From: Methylobacterium oryzihabitans
GTDB lineage: Bacteria; Pseudomonadota; Alphaproteobacteria; Rhizobiales; Beijerinckiaceae
Length of the DNA stretch: 64,000 nucleotides
Assembly (NCBI RefSeq): GCF_004004555.2
Contig: NZ_SACP01000002.1
Span: 62,001 to 126,000, forward strand
Direction: 5' to 3'
Under the pieces are notes generated by a model, which saw only the letters and a program-made list of their open reading frames with translations, searched no databases and was not told the DNA's origin. Shown here piece by piece: positions 16,376-25,375 of this stretch. The position numbers and the translations under genes were made by a program. Position 1 is the stretch's first letter. The number at the start of each line of letters is the position of its first letter.

Positions 16376-17728
16376 TCAGCCGCCCGCCTCCCCCCGGAAC
16401 AGCGCCTCCATCTCGCGCCGGAAGCGGATCGCCGGCCTGTCGGGGTCGAACGCCACGTCGTCCCACGAGACCGGCCGGCCGGCGGCGACCGGGCGGGTCA
16501 GGACGAGGTCGTGGGCGAGCCCGATCGGCAGGCCGCCCGCCCTCAGCGAATCGGCCGCCGGCATCAGCCGGCCGTAGACGGTGTGGCCGCCCTCGCCGTC
16601 GAGGCGCTCGCCCGCCGACAGGTCGCGCTTGGCCGTCGCCACCACGTCGCCGGAGAAGCCCCGGGTGGTGCCGGTCGGCTCGCCCCGCACCACGACGCTC
16701 GCCACCGACAGGCCGAGTTCGAGCCCGATCAGATGATAGGGCTTGTACATCGCGCTGTAGCGCCCGGTGGAATCGGTCTTCAGCCCGTACTCGGCAAAGC
16801 AGCGCCGGACGTAGTCGGACGGCGCCTCGAACGTGACGTAGACGCCCCAGCGCAGGTCGCGGAACACCGGCCGGCCGTCGCGCTCCAGCGACGACACCAC
16901 CTCGACGGTGCCCGACCGGGACAGGATGCCGCCGTCCTCCCGCGGCCGCAGCACGCCCGGCAGGTCGTCGACGCCGCAAGGCGGGAAGGCGAGCCCGTCC
17001 GGGGCCGGGTCGAGCCCGCAGGCATTGGCCACCGCCGCCATCTCCAGCGCCGACTTGGTGCCGTCGAGGAAGGAGTTGAACATCTGCGGGTTGAAGTCGC
17101 CGCCGGCGACCTGCTCCTCGCTGAAGCCGTAATGGCGCCACACCGTGTCGGGGGTCGAGGCGTGGTAGACCGGCAGGTACTTGGTGCCCTTGCCGGCGCA
17201 GACGACGTGGAAGCCGGCGGTGCGGGCCCAGTCGACCAGCTCGGCGATCAGGGCCGGCTGGTCGCCGTAGGCGAACGAGTACAGCACCCCGGCCTCCGCC
17301 GCCCTTCGGGCGAGGAGCGGCCCGGCCAGCGCGTCGGCCTCGACGTTGACCATCACGACGTGCTTGCCGTGCGCGAAGGCGTGGAGCGCGTGGCGGATGC
17401 CGACCCCGGGATTGCCGGTCGCCTCGACGATCACGTCGATACCGTCGCCGGCGGTCAGCGCCGCGGCATCCTCGGTGATGAACGTGGCGCCGGTGCGCAT
17501 CGCCTCGGCGAGCGAGCGGGCGCTGCTGCGCTCCGCCGGCCAGCCGATCCGGGCGACCGCCTGCCGGGCGCGCTCCGGATCGAGGTCGGCGATGCCGGCG
17601 ACGTGCAGGCCGGGGGTGCGCGGCCCCTGCGACAGGAACATCGAGCCGAACTTGCCGGCGCCGATGACTCCGACCCGGACCGGGTTGCCGGCCTCGGCCC
17701 GGGCGGCGAGCTTCTGCGACAGGCTCAC
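16376..17728 (-). CDS. SAF-domain NAD(P)-dependent oxidoreductase (homoserine dehydrogenase-like)
   Basis: This is a 450-residue protein. Residues ~17-60 are a Rossmann fold (VRVGVIGAGKFGSMFLSQGP), followed by a homoserine-dehydrogenase-like NAD-binding region (IDVIVEATGNPGVGIRHALH, GKHVVMVNVEADAL). The C-terminal third resembles a SAF domain (SAGERLDGEGGHTVYGRLMP). Such proteins are found in sugar-acid and polyol catabolic clusters, but neighbours here (a mini-element and purL) give no pathway. It is not a canonical threonine-pathway homoserine dehydrogenase: it lacks the expected catalytic C-terminal domain and ACT domain. Substrate unknown. Confidence 0.8.
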   Translation of the reverse strand: MSLSQKLAARAEAGNPVRVGVIGAGKFGSMFLSQGPRTPGLHVAGIADLDPERARQAVARIGWPAERSSARSLAEAMRTGATFITEDAAALTAGDGIDVIVEATGNPGVGIRHALHAFAHGKHVVMVNVEADALAGPLLARRAAEAGVLYSFAYGDQPALIAELVDWARTAGFHVVCAGKGTKYLPVYHASTPDTVWRHYGFSEEQVAGGDFNPQMFNSFLDGTKSALEMAAVANACGLDPAPDGLAFPPCGVDDLPGVLRPREDGGILSRSGTVEVVSSLERDGRPVFRDLRWGVYVTFEAPSDYVRRCFAEYGLKTDSTGRYSAMYKPYHLIGLELGLSVASVVVRGEPTGTTRGFSGDVVATAKRDLSAGERLDGEGGHTVYGRLMPAADSLRAGGLPIGLAHDLVLTRPVAAGRPVSWDDVAFDPDRPAIRFRREMEALFRGEAGG

Positions 17729-17940
17729 GCGGGCCCCCCCGTCGGCACGGTTCGCGGATGATGGGTCATGGCGTGTCTCCTCCCGTCCCGCGGGCTTGCC
17801 GCCGCAGTCGTCGGTTCATCCGATCCTCCCGGATCCCGAGCCGGCCGTAAACCCAAGGTGTCACCCCGCGGTTGCCTTCGCGCCCGTTCCGGCTTTAAGC
17901 GCAGGGCCAGACAGCCCCGCCGCCCGCCCGAGACCGCCGC

Positions 17941-20163
17941 ATGATCCGCAACGACGTCTCCATCACCCCCGACCTCGTGCGCCAGCACGGCCTCACCGAG
18001 GACGAGTACGCCCGCTTCGTCGGGCTGATCGGACGCGAGCCGACGATCACCGAGCTCGGCATCGTCTCGGCGATGTGGAACGAGCACTGCTCCTACAAGT
18101 CGTCGCGGCTGCACCTCAAGAAGCTGCCGGTCTCGGCGCCGTGGGTGATCCAGGGCCCGGGCGAGAATGCCGGCGTCATCGACATCGGCGACGGGCTCGC
18201 CTGCGTGTTCAAGATGGAGAGCCACAACCACCCGAGCTTCATCGAGCCCTACCAGGGCGCGGCGACCGGGGTCGGCGGCATCCTGCGCGACGTGTTCACC
18301 ATGGGCGCGCGGCCGATCGCGGCGCTCAACGCCCTGCGGTTCGGCGCGCCCGACCATCCCCGCACCCGCCACCTCGTCGGCGGCGTCTCGGCCGGCATCG
18401 CCGGCTACGGCAACTCGTTCGGCGTGCCGACGGTCGGCGGCTCGGTCGGCTTCCACAAGCGCTACGACGGCAACATCCTGGTCAACGCGATGGCGGTCGG
18501 CCTCGCGCGGGCCGACGCGATCTTCTACGCCGCCGCGACCGGGGTCGGGAACCCGATCGTCTATCTCGGCTCGAAGACCGGCCGCGACGGCATCCACGGC
18601 GCCACCATGGCGTCGGCGGCCTTCGACGACGCCTCGGAGGAGAAGCGCCCGACCGTGCAGGTCGGCGACCCCTTCGCGGAGAAGCTGCTGCTCGAGGCCT
18701 GCCTCGAACTGATGGCGTCCGGCGCCGTCATCGCGATCCAGGACATGGGCGCGGCCGGCCTGACCTGCTCGGCGGTCGAGATGGGCGCCAAGGGCAATCT
18801 CGGAGTCGAGCTGAACCTCGACGCGGTGCCGACCCGCGAGCCCGGCATGACCGCCTACGAGATGATGCTCTCCGAGAGCCAGGAGCGCATGCTGATGGTG
18901 CTCAAGCCCGGCATGGAGGCGGAGGCGCAAGCCATCTTCGTCAAGTGGGGCCTCGACTTCGCGATCATCGGGCACACCACCGACACCCTGCGCTTCGTCA
19001 TCAAGCACGGCGGCGAGACGGTCGCCGACCTGCCGATCAAGGAACTCGGCGACGAGGCGCCGCTCTACGACCGGCCCCACCGCGCCAACACCCACCAGCC
19101 GGTGCTCAAGGCCGAGGACGTGGCGGCGCCGGTGCGCAACGTCGACGCGCTGAAGACCCTCGTCGCCTCGCCCGACCTGTCGTCGAAGCGCTGGGTGTGG
19201 GAGCAGTACGACCACTTCATCCTCGGCAACACCGTGCAGAAGCCCGGCGGCGACGCCGCGGTGGTGCGGGTCGAGGACGGCCCGAAGGGGCTGGCCATGA
19301 CCACCGACGTGACCCCGCGCTACTGCGAGGCCGACCCGGTCGAGGGCGGCAAGCAGGCGGTGGCGGAAGCTTGGCGCAACATCACGGCGGTCGGCGGCCG
19401 TCCCCTCGCCGTCACCGACAACCTCAACTTCGGCAACCCGGAGAAGCCGGAGGTGATGGGCCAGTTCGTCGGCTGCCTCCAGGGCATCGGCGAGGCGTGC
19501 CGGGCGCTCGACTTCCCGATCGTCTCGGGCAACGTCTCGCTCTACAACGAGACCAACGGCGTCGGCATCCTGCCGACCCCGACCATCGGCGGCGTCGGCG
19601 TGGTCGACGACGTGGCGAGGATCGCGACGCTCGCCCTCAAGCGCGAGGGCGACGCGCTGGTGCTGATCGGCGCCACGCGAGGGTGGCTCGGCCAGTCGGT
19701 CTACCTCGCCGAGATCTGCGGCCGCGAGGAGGGCGCCCCGCCCCCGGTGGACCTCGCGGTCGAGCGCAGGAACGGCGACTTCGTGCGCGGGCTCATCACG
19801 TCGGGCCTCGTCGACACCGTCCACGACCTCTCGGACGGGGGCCTCGCGGTGGCGCTGGCCGAGATGGCGATGGCCGGCGGCATCGGCGCGGCGCTGCCGG
19901 AATGCCCGTTCGCGATCCCCTGCCACGCCTACCTGTTCGGCGAGGACCAGGGCCGCTACCTGCTCGCGGTCGATCCCGAGACGGTGCCGGACCTGCTCTA
20001 CAGCGCCTCGGCCCAGGGCATCGACGCGGCGGTGGTCGGCGTCACCGGTTCGGATTCGTTGACCCTGCCGGGCGACGAAACCATATCGGTGAGCGCCCTG
20101 CGCGCCACCCACGAATCCTGGCTGCCGGACTACATGGCCGCCTCCGCCGACGCCGCGGCCTGA
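17941..20163 (+). CDS. purL: Phosphoribosylformylglycinamidine synthase subunit PurL
   Basis: This is a 740-residue small-type PurL, which converts FGAR plus ATP and ammonia (or glutamine via PurQ) to FGAM in purine synthesis. Family hallmarks are [12 protein letters not shown] near residue 40, [20 protein letters not shown] near residue 92, [20 protein letters not shown], and the C-terminal [20 protein letters not shown]. The length is that of the three-subunit enzyme, so PurS and PurQ must be encoded elsewhere. It is the first gene of a purL-bolA-DUF29-grxD run. The 212-bp spacer upstream is the divergent region with the SAF-domain gene. Confidence 0.97.
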   Translation: MIRNDVSITPDLVRQHGLTEDEYARFVGLIGREPTITELGIVSAMWNEHCSYKSSRLHLKKLPVSAPWVIQGPGENAGVIDIGDGLACVFKMESHNHPSFIEPYQGAATGVGGILRDVFTMGARPIAALNALRFGAPDHPRTRHLVGGVSAGIAGYGNSFGVPTVGGSVGFHKRYDGNILVNAMAVGLARADAIFYAAATGVGNPIVYLGSKTGRDGIHGATMASAAFDDASEEKRPTVQVGDPFAEKLLLEACLELMASGAVIAIQDMGAAGLTCSAVEMGAKGNLGVELNLDAVPTREPGMTAYEMMLSESQERMLMVLKPGMEAEAQAIFVKWGLDFAIIGHTTDTLRFVIKHGGETVADLPIKELGDEAPLYDRPHRANTHQPVLKAEDVAAPVRNVDALKTLVASPDLSSKRWVWEQYDHFILGNTVQKPGGDAAVVRVEDGPKGLAMTTDVTPRYCEADPVEGGKQAVAEAWRNITAVGGRPLAVTDNLNFGNPEKPEVMGQFVGCLQGIGEACRALDFPIVSGNVSLYNETNGVGILPTPTIGGVGVVDDVARIATLALKREGDALVLIGATRGWLGQSVYLAEICGREEGAPPPVDLAVERRNGDFVRGLITSGLVDTVHDLSDGGLAVALAEMAMAGGIGAALPECPFAIPCHAYLFGEDQGRYLLAVDPETVPDLLYSASAQGIDAAVVGVTGSDSLTLPGDETISVSALRATHESWLPDYMAASADAAA

Positions 20164-20177
20164 GCTGGAGAACCCCG

Positions 20178-20414
20178 ATGCCGATGGATGCGCGCGAGAT
20201 CGAGTCGATGATCCGCGAAGCCCTGCCCGACGCGACGGTCGAGATCCGCGACCTCGCCGGCGACGGCGACCACTACGCCGCGACCGTGGTGTCGGCGGCG
20301 TTCAAGGGCAAGTCGCGGGTGCAGCAGCACCAGATGGTCTACGGCGCCCTCCAGGGCCGGATGGGCGGCGTGCTGCACGCGCTTGCCCTGACCACGGGCG
20401 TGCCGCAGGATTAG
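20178..20414 (+). CDS. bolA: BolA family protein
   Basis: This is a 78-residue protein of the BolA fold: MPMDAREIESMIREALPDAT, VEIRDLAGDGDHYAATVVSA, and the helix-turn-helix-like FKGKSRVQQHQMVYGALQGR. The DGDHYAATVVSAAFKGKS segment typifies the BolA subtype that binds monothiol glutaredoxins in [2Fe-2S] handling. It starts 14 bp after purL and has CTGGAG as ribosome site. Its usual partner grxD lies about 900 bp downstream, separated by an unrelated fusion gene. Confidence 0.92.
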   Translation: MPMDAREIESMIREALPDATVEIRDLAGDGDHYAATVVSAAFKGKSRVQQHQMVYGALQGRMGGVLHALALTTGVPQD

Positions 20415-20444
20415 CCGACCGATCACGCCGAGGCGTCGCACGTC

Positions 20445-21326
20445 ATGGGCCGCCCTTCCCTGAACCGGGACCCGTCCGTCGATCCGGCATGCCCGCGGCC
20501 GGACCTCGTCGAGGCCGGGCGACGGCTGCTGGGCGCCCTTCTGGACGATGCCGCACTCTACCATCGCATCCGGAGCGAACTCGACGCGCCCGATTTCAGC
20601 GATCCGCTGGATCAGGCGGTGTTCGATGCGATCGGGACGCTGATCCGCCGCAACCAGACCGTCGACGGCACCACCGTCGCCGCCCATCTCAACGACATCC
20701 GCTACGACGCCGAGGGCGGCATCGGCGCGTATCTCGATGCCCTGCTGGCCTGCGCGGCCCCCGCCGACGAGGTGCCGCACCTCGCCCGCCAGCTCGCCGG
20801 CCGGAGCGCCGAGGCGGGGAACTCCCTTTATCACCGCGATGTCGTCGCCTGGTCGCACCGGCAGGCGCGGCGTCTCGGCGAACTGGCCGCACGCACCGAC
20901 GACCTGTCGCGTGAGGTCGACTGGGACAATCTGATCGACGAGGTCCTGAGCGTGGGCCGCTCGCAGACGGCCGGCGTGGCCCGGAAGATCGAACTGGTCC
21001 TGGCCCACCTGCTCAAGATCCTGTCCGACCCGGACGCGCCGAGCCGCCGGCACTGGCGCCACGAGATCGACGTCTGGCGGCTGCGGATCGGAGCCGAGTT
21101 CACGCCGTCGATGCGTCGCCTCCTCGACCTCGACCACCTGTGGGGCCGGGCCATCGCGGAAGCGCGACGCGACCTCGATGAATACGGCGTCCGGCTGGTG
21201 CAGCCGCTGCCCGCCACCTGTCCGCTCGGCCTGGACGACCTTCTCGACGAGGCCGCCACGATGGATGCCTTGCTCTCCCGGATGGCCGTCGCCATCTCGG
21301 CATCACCGCGAAAGGACCCACCATGA
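20445..21326 (+). CDS. DnaB-helicase N-terminal domain fused to DUF29
   Basis: This is a 293-residue protein. Residues ~20-105 match the DnaB/replicative helicase N-terminal domain (GRRLLGALLDDAALYHRIRS, FSDPLDQAVFDAIGTLIRRN, QTVDGTTVAAHL). No RecA-like ATPase follows. Residues ~128-270 match DUF29 (LYHRDVVAWSHRQARRLGEL, then WDNLIDEVLSVGRSQ, then KIELVLAHLLKI and the late CPLGLDDLLDE). DUF29 has no known activity. The stop overlaps the grxD start as ATGA, so translation is coupled. Without Walker motifs it cannot be a helicase; a protein-protein role is possible. Both domain assignments are by eye. Confidence 0.8.
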   Translation: MGRPSLNRDPSVDPACPRPDLVEAGRRLLGALLDDAALYHRIRSELDAPDFSDPLDQAVFDAIGTLIRRNQTVDGTTVAAHLNDIRYDAEGGIGAYLDALLACAAPADEVPHLARQLAGRSAEAGNSLYHRDVVAWSHRQARRLGELAARTDDLSREVDWDNLIDEVLSVGRSQTAGVARKIELVLAHLLKILSDPDAPSRRHWRHEIDVWRLRIGAEFTPSMRRLLDLDHLWGRAIAEARRDLDEYGVRLVQPLPATCPLGLDDLLDEAATMDALLSRMAVAISASPRKDPP

Positions 21327-21658
21327 CCGACGTCAACACCCGCATCGAGAACGAGATCAAGTCCGACGACGTGGTCGTGTTCATGAAGGGCACGCCGCAA
21401 TTCCCGATGTGCGGCTTCTCGGGGCAGGTCGCCCAGATCCTCAACTACCTCGGCGTGACGTTCAAGGGCGTGAACGTGCTCGAGGACATGGAGATCCGCG
21501 AGGGCATCAAGGCCTTCTCGCAGTGGCCGACCATCCCGCAGGTCTTCGTCAAGGGCGAGTTCATCGGCGGCTGCGACATCACCCGCGAGATGTTCCAGTC
21601 CGGCGAGCTGCAGCAGATGCTGACCGAGAAGGGCGTGCCGGTGAAGACCGCCGCCTGA
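21323..21658 (+). CDS. grxD: Monothiol glutaredoxin GrxD
   Basis: This is a 111-residue CGFS-type glutaredoxin with the active site FPMCGFS (Cys30), WPTIPQVFVKGEFIGGCDIT for glutathione and partner binding, and normal length. It binds a glutathione-ligated [2Fe-2S] cluster and works with BolA in iron-sulfur trafficking. The ATG overlaps the preceding stop by 4 nt. A rho-independent terminator follows 27 bp after the stop. Confidence 0.96.
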   Translation: MTDVNTRIENEIKSDDVVVFMKGTPQFPMCGFSGQVAQILNYLGVTFKGVNVLEDMEIREGIKAFSQWPTIPQVFVKGEFIGGCDITREMFQSGELQQMLTEKGVPVKTAA

Positions 21659-21684
21659 ACCGGACCGCCAGGACCGGCGAACGA

Positions 21685-21705
21685 GGGCGCGCGAGCGCCC
21701 TTTTT
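21685..21705 (+). terminator. Rho-independent terminator after grxD
   Basis: GGGCGC-GCGA-GCGCCC followed by TTTTT is a 6-bp GC stem with tetraloop and T tract. It ends the purL-bolA-DUF29-grxD run. Confidence 0.85.
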
Positions 21706-21785
21706 CGTTTCCGCTTCAACGTCATACGAAACCCGGGGCGGCCCGGTGCGTCTACCCGGGACACGGGACAGGACGCGGAGTCGCG

Positions 21786-22685
21786 ATGCGGGACGTCATC
21801 ATCGTCGGCGGCGGGCCGGCGGGGCTCAGCGCGGCCCTCATCCTCGGCCGCTGCCGGCGCCGGGTGCTGCTGGTCGATGCCGGCCATCCGCGCAACGCCG
21901 TGACCGGCCACATGAACGGCTTTCTCAGCCGCGACGGCTGCCCGCCCGGGACGCTGCGCGAGATCGCCGGCGGCGAGCTCGACCGCTACGAGACGGTGGA
22001 GCGCCGGGCCGGCGACGTCGCCGACGCCGCCCGGGTCGCGGACGGCTTCGAGGTCGTGCTCGCGGACGGCACCCGCGAGCGGACCCGCCGCCTGATCCTC
22101 GCCACCGGCCTGCGCACCGAATTGCCGCCGGTCGAGGGTTTCGCCGAGTTCTGGGGTCACGGCGTGCATCACTGCCCCTACTGCGACGGCTTCGAGAACC
22201 GCGACCGGCCGCTCGTGGTCTACGGCCGCGGCGGCTGCGGCAAGGGCCTCGCCCTCGAGATGACCGCCTGGAGCCGCGACCTCACGCTCTGCACCGACGG
22301 CCCGGCGGAGGCGCTGTCGGAGGACGACCGCGCCCGGCTCTCCCGCCAGGGCATCCGGATCGAGGAGCGCCCCGTCACCCGGGTCGAGGGCGAGGACGGC
22401 CGCCTGGAGCGGGTCCGGTTCGGCGACGGCGACGCCCTGGCCTGCGCCGCCGTGTTCTTCACGCCGGCCGAGTGCGTGCCCTCGCCCCTGGTGGCGCGGC
22501 TGGGCTGCGATCTGACCGAGAAGGGCACGGTGCCGACGAGCGACTACGAGAAGACCAACGTCCCGGGCCTGTTCGTCGCCGGCGACGCCTCGCGGCGGGT
22601 CCAGCTCGCCGTGGTGGCCGCCGCCGAGGGCGCGATGGCGGCGTTCGCGGTCAACACCGAACTCCTGCGCGAGGACACGGCCTGA
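21786..22685 (+). CDS. Thioredoxin-reductase-like FAD/NAD(P) oxidoreductase
   Basis: This is a 299-residue flavoprotein. FAD-binding GGGPAGLSAALILGRC is at residues 8-23, the redox pair C130-P-Y-C133 sits in HHCPYCDGF, and the NADPH-side VYGRGGCGKGLALEMTAW follows. GLFVAGDASRRVQLAVVAAA is the second FAD contact. It is somewhat shorter than typical TrxB (about 315) and the NADPH-binding motif is unusual (GRGGCGKG in place of GxGxxA). Its partner, a thioredoxin-like protein, is not next door. The start ATG is at 21786. Confidence 0.85.
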   Translation: MRDVIIVGGGPAGLSAALILGRCRRRVLLVDAGHPRNAVTGHMNGFLSRDGCPPGTLREIAGGELDRYETVERRAGDVADAARVADGFEVVLADGTRERTRRLILATGLRTELPPVEGFAEFWGHGVHHCPYCDGFENRDRPLVVYGRGGCGKGLALEMTAWSRDLTLCTDGPAEALSEDDRARLSRQGIRIEERPVTRVEGEDGRLERVRFGDGDALACAAVFFTPAECVPSPLVARLGCDLTEKGTVPTSDYEKTNVPGLFVAGDASRRVQLAVVAAAEGAMAAFAVNTELLREDTA

Positions 22686-22787
22686 GCCCTCGACCGACCG
22701 GCCTAGGGCCGCTGGCCGGGAGGTCAAGAATGTCGCAGCATGCAAAGCTTCGATATGGTTAAGCCATCGATTCGCACGGGGAACCCG

Positions 22788-22982
22788 ATGAGAGCACTGG
22801 CGAAGGCTTGGCGTTTCGGAGCCTTCATGAACCGGACCGGAACCGTGCGGCGCAAGGCCCCGGTCGCCCTCCGCCTCCACGCCGCCCGGTCGGGCGACGA
22901 GGCGGCCGACACCGAGCACGGCGGCCTGACCGCCCGCGACCTGATCCGCATGGCCCAGGCGGCGCGCCTGCGCCGCGATTGA
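22788..22982 (+). CDS. Small basic protein, unknown
   Basis: This is a 64-residue frame (MRALAKAWRFGAFMNRTGTV, ending in RMAQAARLRRD). The ATG at 22788 has GGGGAA five bases upstream and codon usage is GC3-biased like the neighbours. No domain recognised; it is Arg/Ala-rich and could be an unconserved frame. Its last ~23 bases, including the stop, are repeated downstream. Confidence 0.45.
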   Translation: MRALAKAWRFGAFMNRTGTVRRKAPVALRLHAARSGDEAADTEHGGLTARDLIRMAQAARLRRD

Positions 22983-23041
22983 CGGTTCGGATGGCGCGCC
23001 TGCGCCGCGATTGACCTGAAGCGGCGCGCCTGCGCCGCCGA
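22961..23041 (+). repeat. Imperfect triplicated GC-rich repeat overlapping a gene end
   Basis: A 23-bp unit (GGCGCGCCTGCGCCGCGATT plus GAC) occurs exactly at 22961-22983 and 22993-23015, and a shortened third copy (GGCGCGCCTGCGCCGCCG) begins near 23023. The unit spans the 3' end and stop of the small open reading frame. Confidence 0.8.
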
Positions 23042-23112
23042 ACCGCCCGGAGCCGAACCCGACCGGACTCCGCACGTTGCTCCGAGGCCCCCCACGAGCC
23101 GGAGCCGCGGCG

Positions 23113-23991
23113 ATGTCGCCCACGATCCACCCGGAGATACCCCGCGTCGCCGTCGCGTGCCGCTGCGCCCTCGGCGAGGAGCCGGTCTGGGACGCCCGCT
23201 CCGGCGGCCTGATCTGGGTCGACATCGAGGATCCGGCGGTCTGGCGCCACTGGCCCGACCGGGACGAGACGGTGCGCCTGCCCCTCGACGAGAAGCTCGG
23301 CTTCGCGCTGCCGACCCCGGATCCCGACGTGGTGGTGGCGGGCTTCCGGTCGGGCCTCGCCCGCCTGCATCTGACGACCGGCGAGCGCACCCCGATCCTG
23401 GCGCCCGAATCCGGCCGGCCCGGCAACCGGCTCAACAGCGGACAGGTCGGACCCGACGGCGCGGTCTATTTCGGCACCATGGACGACGCCGAGGCGGACC
23501 CGACCGGCACCTTCTACCGCTACGACGGGCGGAGCCTCGACGCATTCGGCGGCGCGAGCGCGGTGACGAACGGTCCGGTCGCCTCGGCGGACGGCCGCAC
23601 GCTCTACACGATCGACACCGCCGCCGGGGTGATTCGGGCCTCGTCCCACGGCCCCGGCTCCCGCCCCGGAGAGCCACGCGAGATCATCCGGTTCGAGGAC
23701 GGCTGGGGCAAGCCGGACGGCCTGACCGTCGATGCCGACGAGCATCTCTGGATCTGTCACTATGGCGGATCGCGCATCACGCGGTTTCGACCAGACGGAA
23801 CCATCGAGCGAATCGTTCCGATTCCGACGTCCCTGGTCACCAAGTGCACCTTCGGCGGCCCCGATCTGACCACCCTCTACGTCACGACTTGCCTGCGCGG
23901 TCGCGATCCGACGATCGACCCTATGGCAGGGCATCTGTTCGTGCTCGAGACCGGATTTCGCGGCCTGCCGGTGCGCCTCTGCGAACTCTGA
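23113..23991 (+). CDS. SMP-30/gluconolactonase family protein
   Basis: This is a 292-residue beta-propeller protein of the SMP-30/gluconolactonase/LRE family. It carries CRCALGEEPVWDARSGGLIW near the N-terminus with the early metal-ligand Glu (GEEPVW), NRLNSGQVGPDGAVYFGTMD (Asn ligand region), TNGPVASADGRTLYTIDTAA, and GWGKPDGLTVDADEHLWICH with the catalytic-type Asp. Such enzymes hydrolyse lactones. ATG at 23113 gives the normal N-terminus. No obvious pathway partner is adjacent. Confidence 0.88.
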   Translation: MSPTIHPEIPRVAVACRCALGEEPVWDARSGGLIWVDIEDPAVWRHWPDRDETVRLPLDEKLGFALPTPDPDVVVAGFRSGLARLHLTTGERTPILAPESGRPGNRLNSGQVGPDGAVYFGTMDDAEADPTGTFYRYDGRSLDAFGGASAVTNGPVASADGRTLYTIDTAAGVIRASSHGPGSRPGEPREIIRFEDGWGKPDGLTVDADEHLWICHYGGSRITRFRPDGTIERIVPIPTSLVTKCTFGGPDLTTLYVTTCLRGRDPTIDPMAGHLFVLETGFRGLPVRLCEL

Positions 23992-24182
23992 CGGCACCGC
24001 TTAGACTTGCCGCCGCGTTCCGACGGAAAGCGCAACAGTGCATCGCAGCATGTTACCGATGTGCGATGCCGCACCGGGAAATTTCAGAGCCGGACTTAGG
24101 ACTTCCGAAACCGCCGACGACGGTGGCGGCTCCGATCAGTAGTCTCGCGAGAACTTCGGTCTTGCGTGGAATCCGCAAATGC

Positions 24183-24207
24183 GGAACTGTTGGGGCAGAC
24201 GCTCGTT
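24183..24207 (+). promoter_or_regulatory. EcfG-type general stress promoter
   Basis: GGAAC (24183-24187), 16 nt, then CGTT (24204-24207) matches the alphaproteobacterial EcfG sigma consensus GGAAC-N16/17-CGTT. It lies 67 bp upstream of a small open reading frame. The rest of the 23992-24274 spacer shows nothing recognisable. Confidence 0.55.
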
Positions 24208-24274
24208 GTCTCTGCGATCAGTAGCCGTCAGCGTATCCCCCCTACAACCGCGGGCAGTGCCCCGGGGAATGGTC

Positions 24275-24463
24275 ATGTCCGATTTCGACGCCCGGAACCT
24301 CGACGACGTCGCCGCTCTCACGCGGCTCGCCGAGATTCTCCATCCGACGCCCGCTCTGCGCAGCCAGGCGAAGGCGCGGGGGCGTCGGCGGCTGCGCGCC
24401 GGCATCGCGAGCCTCGAACCGCGCCCGCCGGCGGCCAGCGAAGCCGCCCAGCCGGCCGCGTGA
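24275..24463 (+). CDS. Small protein, candidate general stress gene
   Basis: This is a 62-residue open reading frame: MSDFDARNLDDVAALTRLAE, then ILHPTPALRSQAKARGRRRL. It is acidic at the N-terminus, basic in the middle and low-complexity Ala/Pro at the end. The ATG at 24275 has GGGGA six bases upstream; an ATG two codons earlier (24269) is possible. No domain recognised. The EcfG-type promoter upstream supports it being a real gene. It ends 3 bp from the convergent coiled-coil gene. Confidence 0.55.
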   Translation: MSDFDARNLDDVAALTRLAEILHPTPALRSQAKARGRRRLRAGIASLEPRPPAASEAAQPAA

Positions 24464-24466
24464 TCC

Positions 24467-25297
24467 TCACCACGCCTGGGACGTGATCAGGCCCTTGCTG
24501 GTCACCACGACCCAGGTCCGGCCACGCCGCTCGATCGCCTCGACCCGCCCGGCTCCGGGCAGCGTGTCGCCGGGGCCGACCTCGACCAGCCGCCGGCTGC
24601 GGTTCTCGATCATCGCCACGCCGTCGTAGACGTCGCGCAGCACCCAGCCGTCGACGGTCGGCGGCTTGGCCTTGTCGGGCAGGCTGCCGGTCAGTGCCGG
24701 CTCGGCCGAGGCGACCTGCGCCGGCTTCGCGGCGGGCGCCTGCGCCACGGGCGCGGGAATCGCCGCGGCATGGGCGGCCGCGACCTTGCGGTCGATCCGC
24801 TCGCCGAGCGCCGTCAGGCGCGCCGCCTGCTCGCGGTCGAACTGCTCCAGCTTGTCGCCGAGACCGGCGAGCTTCGCCGCGGTCTCGCCCTCCTGGCGCT
24901 GCGCGCGCTCGCCGGCCTGCCCGATCCGGCCGCCGAGTTCGGTTCGGGCCCGGTCGGCCGCCTCGCGGCCCTGGGCGACCTGATCGCGCAGGAGCTTGAG
25001 GTCGGTGGCGAGCCCGGTCATGTCGGTCGCCGCGGTGTCGATGCGGGCGGCGAGCGCCTTCCACTCGGCCCGGGTGACCACCGGCCGCTCGCTGCGCTGG
25101 CCCTTGCCGAGGAGCGCCACCGCAGCGCCGCCGCCGACCGCCCCGAGGCAGAGCGCCCCGAGCAGGCCGGCGATCACCGGCGGCTTCAGCCGGAGCCGGA
25201 AGGCCGGGCGCCGCGGCGCCGCGGCGGTCTCGGCCTTCGCGGCGGCGGGGGCCTCCTCGACCTTGGCCGCCGGGGCCGCGTCCTTCTGGTCCTTCAT
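24467..25297 (-). CDS. Membrane-anchored coiled-coil protein, unknown
   Basis: This is a 276-residue protein. A Lys/Ala/Pro cytoplasmic N-terminus of about 37 residues is followed by one transmembrane helix (PPVIAGLLGALCLGAVGGGA) near residue 40, then a predicted alpha-helical stretch (residues ~85-170, with GEETAA-like heptads) and a small C-terminal domain (DGWVLRDVYDGVAMIENRSR, VGPGDTLPGAGRVEAIERRG). The C-terminal part resembles the periplasmic globular domains of secretion or envelope proteins in style only. The topology N-in, C-out is predicted. Function unknown. Confidence 0.65.
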   Translation of the reverse strand: MKDQKDAAPAAKVEEAPAAAKAETAAAPRRPAFRLRLKPPVIAGLLGALCLGAVGGGAAVALLGKGQRSERPVVTRAEWKALAARIDTAATDMTGLATDLKLLRDQVAQGREAADRARTELGGRIGQAGERAQRQEGETAAKLAGLGDKLEQFDREQAARLTALGERIDRKVAAAHAAAIPAPVAQAPAAKPAQVASAEPALTGSLPDKAKPPTVDGWVLRDVYDGVAMIENRSRRLVEVGPGDTLPGAGRVEAIERRGRTWVVVTSKGLITSQAW

Positions 25298-25375
25298 GGC
25301 ACTGGCTTCCTCGAACCACAGGAAGCTTTTGCTAACGATGTTTGTTTACCAAATCGTTAGCGGCCCTCCGGCTGC

